Assembly: GCA_023132505.1 (NCBI GenBank)
Contig: JAGLYE010000001.1
Span: 1-23,202, forward strand
From: Bacteroidales bacterium
GTDB lineage: Bacteria; Bacteroidota; Bacteroidia; Bacteroidales; B18-G4
Direction of reading: 5' to 3'
Length of the DNA: 23,202 nt
Made by a program: the position numbers and the translations under genes. Shown here piece by piece: positions 17,333 to 23,202 of this stretch. Under the pieces are notes generated by a model. That model made no database searches. It was not told the origin of the DNA and saw nothing but the letters and a program-made list of their open reading frames with translations. Within the stretch, counting starts at the first letter, position 1. Every line of letters starts with the position of its first letter.

Positions 17333-19075
17333 ATGTTCACACGCATTAAAAATATACTTCCCCTGATACTTATACTTTCACTCAGTATGGGAGTAATTCT
17401 GATTCCCCTTTCGGGCCAGGCACAAAAATCAGACAAAAAAAATAAAAACAAGGAAAGGCAGGACAATTCAGAACTATTTCTTGAAGCCAACACCCAAAAA
17501 CTTCTCGGCAAGCTCGATAAAGCCAGGGACCTCTTTATTCAATGCCTTTATGCCGATCCCGAAGATGCAGCCTCCATGTATGAGCTGGCAAGGATTGAAC
17601 GGGTTCTCAACAATCAGAAAGAGGCTTTGGAATGGGCAGAAAAATCTGTCGTTTATGACCCCGAAAATATTTGGTACCTAAAGGTGCTTTCTGACCTATA
17701 CCAGGAAAATATGCAGTTCGATGAATCAATAGAGGTGATCAATAAACTTGTTAAGATGCACCCCGACAACCTGGAGTACCTCTATGACCTGGCCCTGACA
17801 CACTTACTTGTTGGCAATTATCAGAAATCCATCAACACATATAACAGGATTGAAAAACAAATCGGTGTAAGCGAGGACATCTCCATTCAAAAACAAAAAA
17901 TATGGTTGCGGATGGAAAAACCGGAAAAAGCCATTGAAGAGATGGAGTCCCTTTGTGAAGCCTGGCCCCAGGAAAGCAGGTTAAAGGCTATACTGGCCGA
18001 ATTGTACCTGTCGAACGGGATGGACAAAAAAGCCCTGGAAGCCTATCTCCAAATTGCAGAAAGCGACCCCGATAATGCCTATATTCAAATCTCCTTATCG
18101 GATTACTACAGAAAAAGGGGAGAAACCGAAAAATCATTTAAACATCTTAAACTGGGTTTTGCCAATCCATACCTTGATATCGATACCAAGGTTCAGATCC
18201 TTCTGGCATATTTTACCGTGAAGGAATACTATGACGAACAAAAGAAAGAAGCGGAAGAACTGGCCGGTATCCTCGTAAAAACACATCCTGAAGAAGCCAA
18301 AGCATACAGCATCCAGGCTGACTTACACTATCAAAACGAAGAGTGGGAAGAAGCCAGGGAGTCGTTGCGTAAGGTAATAAGTCTTGATAGCAGCAGGTAT
18401 ATTGTGTGGGAACAGCTGCTTTTTGCAGAATCCAACCTTTCCGATTTCGAGGCTATGCGTGATGAAAGCCGGAAAACCATTGAACTCTTTCCCCAGCAAC
18501 CGCTTCCTTATCTTTTTGCTGCCGTTGCCAGTTATCAGTTCGAAGACCATCACCAAATGATCAAAGATCTTGAAACCGGTATCCGATTCGTTGTAAGAAA
18601 CGACCTGCTGCTGGCAGAATTCTATAATTACCTGGGTGATGCATATCATCAGGTGGGTGAAGACGACAAAGCCTTTGAAGCTTATGAGGCTTCCTTAAAA
18701 ATCAATTCCGATAACTCCATCGTATTGAATAACTATGCCTATTATCTTTCACTACGGGGCGAGGACCTGGAGCGTGCTGAAAAAATGGCAAAAAAGGCCA
18801 CGGAGCTGGACCCCGAAAATTCATCCAATCAGGACACTTATGGATGGGTGCTTTACAAACTGGGGGAATATGAGCAAGCCCTTGAATGGATAGCCATGTC
18901 GCTTAAAAACCACAATGAAGAAAATGCCGAGGTGCTCGAACATTACGGTGATGTATTGTATAAACTGGGAAAGGAAAGGGAAGCCAAAAATTACTGGAAG
19001 CGTGCGTTGAAGGCTGGAAATGGAGGTAGTGAATTGTTGGAAAAAAAAGTAAACGAAGGCATATTATATGAATAA
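17333..19075 (+). CDS. Secreted or periplasmic TPR repeat protein
   Basis: 580 residues from ATG 17333. An in-frame TTG 18 bases upstream is possible, but the ATG gives a normal signal peptide (MFTRIKN, then a long hydrophobic run, ending SGQAQ near 31). A short Lys-rich stretch (KSDKKNKNK) follows. From about residue 45 to the end the protein is a run of roughly a dozen TPR-like helical pairs, recognisable from repeats such as AASMYELARIERVLNNQKEA, NAYIQISLSDYYRKRGETEK and VLNNYAYYLSLRGEDLERAE. TPR arrays are scaffolds for protein contacts; no enzymatic motif is visible. Its stop overlaps the next start by 8 bp, so it is translationally linked to the DUF4292 lipoprotein and EnvC-like genes. 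I recall this gene order from Bacteroidota genomes. A role in envelope assembly or in the peptidoglycan machinery is inferred from the neighbours. Confidence 0.88.
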   Translation: MFTRIKNILPLILILSLSMGVILIPLSGQAQKSDKKNKNKERQDNSELFLEANTQKLLGKLDKARDLFIQCLYADPEDAASMYELARIERVLNNQKEALEWAEKSVVYDPENIWYLKVLSDLYQENMQFDESIEVINKLVKMHPDNLEYLYDLALTHLLVGNYQKSINTYNRIEKQIGVSEDISIQKQKIWLRMEKPEKAIEEMESLCEAWPQESRLKAILAELYLSNGMDKKALEAYLQIAESDPDNAYIQISLSDYYRKRGETEKSFKHLKLGFANPYLDIDTKVQILLAYFTVKEYYDEQKKEAEELAGILVKTHPEEAKAYSIQADLHYQNEEWEEARESLRKVISLDSSRYIVWEQLLFAESNLSDFEAMRDESRKTIELFPQQPLPYLFAAVASYQFEDHHQMIKDLETGIRFVVRNDLLLAEFYNYLGDAYHQVGEDDKAFEAYEASLKINSDNSIVLNNYAYYLSLRGEDLERAEKMAKKATELDPENSSNQDTYGWVLYKLGEYEQALEWIAMSLKNHNEENAEVLEHYGDVLYKLGKEREAKNYWKRALKAGNGGSELLEKKVNEGILYE

Positions 19076-19910
19076 TCTTTTACGAAATACCATTTCTGCT
19101 AGCAAATGGGCCATCATCACCATGTTCCTTATTATGATCATCATATTAGGGGCCTGTTCCACCAAAAGACATATTATCAAGGAACCCCTTAAGGAAGCCG
19201 GAGCAGCATATCTGCTTGAAGAGCTGGCTGTAAATGAACTTCAATTCTCCTGGTTCTCAGCCAGGTTTTCCATCGATTACATTTATGATAAAAAGTTCAC
19301 CGAATTCAGAGGGCAGATCAGGATCAGGAAAGATAGTATCATCTGGCTTTCATTTTCACCGGCCCTGGGAATTGAAATGGCCAGGCTAAAGATCACCAAT
19401 GACTCCGTATTCTTCATGAACAGGATAAACAAGACCTGTCTCCGGGGGGATTACAGGTTCATCAATGAATACCTGCAAACCAATATTGATTTCGATATCC
19501 TACAATCTTTAATAATTGGTAATGATTTTCAATTTTATGAAAAATCCAAATTCAGGGCCAGCGTCGATAGCTGGGAGTATAAATTATCAACGTCTGAACG
19601 CAGAAAACTCAAAAAGTTTGTCAAACATGATGAAACAGATGCCAAAGCCTTTTATCAGAATATCTGGCTAAACCCCGAGAATTTCAAGATCACCAGGGTG
19701 AACATCAAGGAAATCACCAACGATAAGAAACTTAATGCCTATTACAGTGATTTTAAAGACCACAAAGGACAGCTTTTCCCATTCGACATCGTATTTGAGA
19801 TCATGGCTGATGAAAAGATCACGGTGAAGGTAAATTATTCCAGGATCCGCATTGATGAACCCCTTAGCTTCCCTTTCAGTATTCCTTCCAAATATAAGAG
19901 GATCTACTAA
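19068..19910 (+). CDS. DUF4292 family lipoprotein
   Basis: 280 residues. The N terminus has a long hydrophobic segment ending in the lipobox ILGAC, giving a lipid-modified Cys30 followed by STKRH. The body matches DUF4292 as I recall it: an N-terminal LQFSWFSARFSIDY strand pair, RGQIRIRKDSIIWLSFSPALGIEMARLKI, then a C-terminal beta-rich part with YYSDFKDHKGQLFPFDI. The repeated amphipathic strands suggest a LolA/LolB-like half-barrel, which would bind lipid or lipoprotein, but that is inference from pattern alone. ATG 19068 overlaps the TPR gene by 8 bp, and the stop at 19910 directly abuts the next ATG, so the three genes form one transcription unit. A later Met (19122) would leave a signal peptide with no basic start, so the longer form is preferred. 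Confidence 0.87.
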   Translation: MNNLLRNTISASKWAIITMFLIMIIILGACSTKRHIIKEPLKEAGAAYLLEELAVNELQFSWFSARFSIDYIYDKKFTEFRGQIRIRKDSIIWLSFSPALGIEMARLKITNDSVFFMNRINKTCLRGDYRFINEYLQTNIDFDILQSLIIGNDFQFYEKSKFRASVDSWEYKLSTSERRKLKKFVKHDETDAKAFYQNIWLNPENFKITRVNIKEITNDKKLNAYYSDFKDHKGQLFPFDIVFEIMADEKITVKVNYSRIRIDEPLSFPFSIPSKYKRIY

Positions 19911-21167
19911 ATGAAGATGAAACAGGTGTACATACCGTTTTATCATAAACTACGAATAATAGCCATTCTGGGATTTTTCCTTTTTCCGGTCTTTTTGGCT
20001 GCCCAGGATCGCAAATCCGGCCTGCGGCAGGAAAAAAAGCAAATCGAAGCTGATATTAAATACACTAATCAGCTCCTTTCAAAGACCAGGGAAAACCGGC
20101 GCAGCAGCATGGATGGCCTGGTGATCCTTCAGCAAAGGATAAGGCAACGCGAGAGGCTGATAAATACGATCAAGGCTGAACTCATTTTACTCGACAATGA
20201 AATAATAGAAACCGGCGACAGCATATTCGGCCTCACCGTTGAGTTAAAAAAGCTAAAAGAAGAATATGCCCAAATGATATACTATGCCAACCGGAACCGC
20301 AGTTCATACAACAGGCTGGTATTTGTTTTTTCTGCCCGGGATTTCAACCAGGCCTACCGCCGCATAAAGTATTTTCAACAATATGGAGCATACCGCAGAA
20401 CTCAGGCAGAACTCATTACATCTACACAGGATAAGTTAAGCATTAAAGAGCTGGAACTGGAACAACAAAAGGCCGAAAAGCAAAGCTTGCTGGCGCAAGA
20501 ACACGATGAAAAGCAACAGCTTGAAAATGAAAAAGGGGATGTGGACCATACCATCCAGGACCTGGGGCAAAAAGAAAAAGAACTAAAAGCCGCCCTGAGA
20601 GCTAAACAAAAAGCGGTTGCTGAGCTGGAAAAGGCCATCGAGAAAATCATTGCTGAAGAGATCAAGCTGGCGGAGGAACGGGCCCGGGCCCGGGCAGGGA
20701 CAACAACAAGCAGCGGCTTTGCACTCACCCCTGAAGAAAAACAGCTTTCAGAGAACTTTACGAGCAACAAAGGTAAATTACCCTGGCCAACAGAAAGGGG
20801 CATTGTTTCTAGTACTTTTGGAGAACACCAGCACCCGGTACTACCACGTGTGAAAATTAAAAACAATGGTATCGATATCCTTACCGGAGAGGGTGAATAT
20901 GCCAGGGCTGTCTTTAACGGAGAGGTAACCCGTGTGATCTCTGTGCCGAATTTCAATAATGTGGTGATCGTCAGGCATGGTGAATTCCTCACGGTTTATT
21001 CAAACCTGGATGAGGTAATGGTAAGCAAAGGGCAGAAAATAACTACCAAACAGCGAATCGGCCGTATTTACACCGACCATAATGAAAATAGGACCAAGCT
21101 GCATTTTGAAATCTGGAAGGCCAAGGACCTGATGAACCCCTCTTCCTGGCTTGCCGGGAAACGTTGA
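19911..21167 (+). CDS. EnvC-like murein hydrolase activator (coiled coil plus degenerate LytM/M23 domain)
   Basis: 418 residues. A signal peptide (about 1-31, ending VFLAAQ) is followed by a long Gln/Glu/Lys-rich coiled coil (about 33-262), interrupted by the SSYNRLVFVFSARDFNQAYR segment typical of EnvC-type proteins. The LytM/M23 fold spans about 291-418. Its zinc site is broken: the HxxxD ligand pair is N318...D322 (His to Asn), the His of the usual YxHL motif is Asn365, and the first His of the final HxH is Lys396, leaving only Asp322 and His398. Such degenerate LytM domains, as in E. coli EnvC and NlpD, activate N-acetylmuramyl-L-alanine amidases rather than cut peptidoglycan themselves. 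The likely role is therefore periplasmic control of cell-wall splitting at division. Start choice is between 19911 and the ATG at 19917; the first abuts the upstream stop. Confidence 0.9.
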   Translation: MKMKQVYIPFYHKLRIIAILGFFLFPVFLAAQDRKSGLRQEKKQIEADIKYTNQLLSKTRENRRSSMDGLVILQQRIRQRERLINTIKAELILLDNEIIETGDSIFGLTVELKKLKEEYAQMIYYANRNRSSYNRLVFVFSARDFNQAYRRIKYFQQYGAYRRTQAELITSTQDKLSIKELELEQQKAEKQSLLAQEHDEKQQLENEKGDVDHTIQDLGQKEKELKAALRAKQKAVAELEKAIEKIIAEEIKLAEERARARAGTTTSSGFALTPEEKQLSENFTSNKGKLPWPTERGIVSSTFGEHQHPVLPRVKIKNNGIDILTGEGEYARAVFNGEVTRVISVPNFNNVVIVRHGEFLTVYSNLDEVMVSKGQKITTKQRIGRIYTDHNENRTKLHFEIWKAKDLMNPSSWLAGKR

Positions 21168-21168
21168 T

Positions 21169-23169
21169 CTAATTTGCGGACCTGATAACCTTAATCCGCT
21201 CGCTGAAACCATTTCCGCTAAGCTGTATGATATAAATTCCGGGTTGGAGTATATTCCCTGTTTGATCCAAGCCATCCCATCTTATGGTATGCTTGCCAGG
21301 CAATGTTGTATTTTCTATCCATGTATGAAGCAATCTTCCGGATAAGGAATATACTTGCAATAGCAAATCACCTGCTTCCGCCATACTTATGCATATATGA
21401 AGCTCATTGGTAAAAGGATTGGGATAATAAGAAATGATCATATTGCTTTCTACAATAGCATCAGAAACACCCATATTGGGAATAACATTCATTTCAATGA
21501 CCACCGGAACCTTTATTCCGGCAAGGTCTTCAATCTGCATTTCACAATAATAAGTTCCCAATGCCATTCCGCTTGCATCAAAACTTATGGTGACAGCAAC
21601 ACTGTCACTACCCGCTAATACACCTGAGCCCGGAGCAAAATCAACCCATCCGGGCATGTTGGCAATATTGCATTCGAAAGGCAATTCAAAGCCAACAAGA
21701 TTTTGCAGGATCAGGTCTTTCTGCCCACTGGAATCCGGGGCTATGAAATAGTGAATACTGTCTGCAGAAGCTTGGATCCGTGGGCTCAGCAATTTTCTGA
21801 TTGCATTGTTTACATTCAGTCTCCCCCCCGACACGCAAAGCGTATCGAAGCCAGTAAGCGTATCGACACCATCCAGGATCAGGTTCTTCATGAAAATCGC
21901 CATCGCAGCGGGTTGATCACTGTACTTTTGCAGGAATATTTCATCAGCAGCAGCAAACATTAGGGCAATACTTCCGCTTACATGGGGTGATGCCATAGAT
22001 GTACCTGTTATATACCCGTATGTACTTAAAGCTTTTGTTGTAATAATATTTGTGCCCGGGGCACCCAGGTCGATAGATACAGAGCCCCATGCCGCATTAT
22101 CGTACTTAATATCATTTTTTGTGGTATTGGTAACGCCTATGAGGAAATCACTGTCGAAATTGGTCGGCACATCCCCAACCTCTTCAACATTCCATGGTTT
22201 ATTCATGGTAGCTGCAGCACTCAGTATCCCTAAGCTCCCCAACGAATCATACATCATGCCCCAGATAGGGTAGTCATCAGGATTTGCAAAATCCACCCCA
22301 AAGGAACTGTTCGTAGCAACTATAAATGCACCTTTTTCACCATTGGTTTCCTCATACAATAAACGCATGCTGTACACATAGGCATAAGCTTCCACCACTG
22401 TTGATTCAAAGGTGGAGGAACCGGCTACAGGCATCAGGGCACAATTCCAGTTCACACCGCTAATACCCGTTTCATTATTCCCTATTGCCCCTGCGATACC
22501 TGCAACACTGGTTCCATGGGCCCTCGCAGGAATGGTCCCTGTTGCTGAATAAGCATTCCAGCCATCATAATCATCTACATAACCATTGTTATCATCATCG
22601 ATCCCATTATCAGGAATCTCATTAATATTTTTCCAATAGTTCATGTCCTCATGGCCAAGGTAAAACCCATCATCCACCACTGCCAGGACGATGGTATCAC
22701 CCAGAACTGTTGTTCCGATGTTCACGGCAATTTCCCAGGCTTCTGTTGCATCAATATCAGCATCCACAAGCCCGCCTGACTGCCCGATATTATACAATGC
22801 CCATTGTTCCATGAATTTGGGATCGTCGGGGATTAGCTCGCGAAGCAAGATATAATGATCAAACTGAGCCTGGGCGATATACTTGTCGTCATGTAATTGT
22901 TTTAGCAAGTCTTTTCCTTCGCATATACTCTCATCGTAGTTAAACAACCATATGCCTAATTGATCCGACAGGCATTTTTCTGAAATTAAGCCTGCGAAAG
23001 AGTATAATCCTGCTAATTTATTTAATGTTATCTTTTGGTTTGTTGTTTGTTGGAGTTGAAGTATGATCTTTCCTGGTATAGCATTGTTGTCAACATTCCT
23101 CTCGGGATAGCCCGACGAAAGCAGCATAAAAACTGACAGGATGGAAATAGCAAATAACTTATTTTTCAT
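21169..23169 (-). CDS. Subtilisin-like S8 serine protease with T9SS sorting domain
   Basis: 666 residues. A signal peptide (about 1-20) and a prosegment (about 25-130) precede the S8 domain (about 135-460). The triad is Asp166 in AVVDDG, His218 in HGTSVAG and Ser391 in GTSMASPH; Asn323 in AAATMN is the likely oxyanion residue. A DDDNNGYVDDYDGWN loop (191-205) probably binds calcium. Residues about 460-565 form a beta-sandwich of BACON or Ig type. The C terminus (from about 578) holds YYPNPFTNELH and WDGLDQTGNILQPGIY, a T9SS type A sorting domain with FlgD-like features. The enzyme should be exported across the outer membrane and attached to the cell surface or released. It is convergent with the EnvC-like gene, leaving 1 bp between stop codons, and is not part of that operon. 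Its promoter lies in the 33 bases upstream or beyond the window edge; I see no clear match. Confidence 0.95.
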   Translation of the reverse strand: MKNKLFAISILSVFMLLSSGYPERNVDNNAIPGKIILQLQQTTNQKITLNKLAGLYSFAGLISEKCLSDQLGIWLFNYDESICEGKDLLKQLHDDKYIAQAQFDHYILLRELIPDDPKFMEQWALYNIGQSGGLVDADIDATEAWEIAVNIGTTVLGDTIVLAVVDDGFYLGHEDMNYWKNINEIPDNGIDDDNNGYVDDYDGWNAYSATGTIPARAHGTSVAGIAGAIGNNETGISGVNWNCALMPVAGSSTFESTVVEAYAYVYSMRLLYEETNGEKGAFIVATNSSFGVDFANPDDYPIWGMMYDSLGSLGILSAAATMNKPWNVEEVGDVPTNFDSDFLIGVTNTTKNDIKYDNAAWGSVSIDLGAPGTNIITTKALSTYGYITGTSMASPHVSGSIALMFAAADEIFLQKYSDQPAAMAIFMKNLILDGVDTLTGFDTLCVSGGRLNVNNAIRKLLSPRIQASADSIHYFIAPDSSGQKDLILQNLVGFELPFECNIANMPGWVDFAPGSGVLAGSDSVAVTISFDASGMALGTYYCEMQIEDLAGIKVPVVIEMNVIPNMGVSDAIVESNMIISYYPNPFTNELHICISMAEAGDLLLQVYSLSGRLLHTWIENTTLPGKHTIRWDGLDQTGNILQPGIYIIQLSGNGFSERIKVIRSAN

Positions 23170-23202
23170 AAAAACACCACTAGTGTCATGTCAAGAGCAT
23201 AT

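Noticed and set aside
20402..20992. 196-codon antisense frame, Ser-rich
   Set aside because: It is the mirror of the Glu/Lys/Gln-rich coiled coil of the EnvC-like gene and has low-complexity composition.
21143..21160. Hairpin TTCCTGGC / GCCGGGAA at the end of the EnvC-like gene
   Set aside because: It lies in coding sequence, its full-length pairing would leave only a two-base loop, and no T-run follows.

Overview
The window comes from a member of the Bacteroidota. Five proteins end in a type IX secretion (T9SS) C-terminal sorting domain, typically YPNP or FPNP, then a beta sandwich, then a short basic tail. Two intergenic sites match the phylum's promoter pattern (TTG, about 20 bases, TAnnTTTG), and start codons follow A-rich leaders rather than strong Shine-Dalgarno sites. 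The species cannot be named from the sequence; the gingipain-like genes and the envelope operon fit the order Bacteroidales or its relatives.

Bases 1-15478 hold a head-to-tail array of four giant C25 (gingipain-family) cysteine proteases; the first is cut by the window edge. All four share one plan: signal peptide, prosegment, C25 catalytic domain, Ig-like domain, two beta modules each opened by an Asp/Gly/Asn-rich loop, a jelly-roll domain, two PKD/Ig-like domains and a T9SS sorting domain. The catalytic domains differ strongly. The third gene resembles the Arg-gingipain of Porphyromonas gingivalis and keeps the Asp that sets Arg specificity. The fourth resembles the Lys-gingipain and keeps its specificity Asp and Thr. 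The first two belong to other C25 branches. The locus therefore looks like a set of secreted, surface-bound proteases of complementary specificity on a common adhesin-like chassis. A palindromic MITE-like element of about 130 bp separates genes three and four, and a hairpin-rich leader precedes gene two.

Bases 15497-17115 hold a bidirectional terminator, a minus-strand LuxE-like acyl-protein synthetase homologue that probably starts at TTG, and a divergent small lipoprotein gene.

Bases 17170-21167 hold a compact envelope operon: a TPR repeat protein, a DUF4292 lipoprotein and an EnvC-like coiled-coil/LytM protein with a degenerate zinc site. The genes overlap by 8 bp or abut exactly. The likely role is outer-membrane lipoprotein function and control of peptidoglycan hydrolysis.

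Bases 21169-23169 hold a minus-strand subtilisin-like (S8) protease with its own T9SS sorting domain, converging on the operon with a 1-bp gap. In total, five of the nine proteins are T9SS-exported proteases, which points to a protein-degrading lifestyle.
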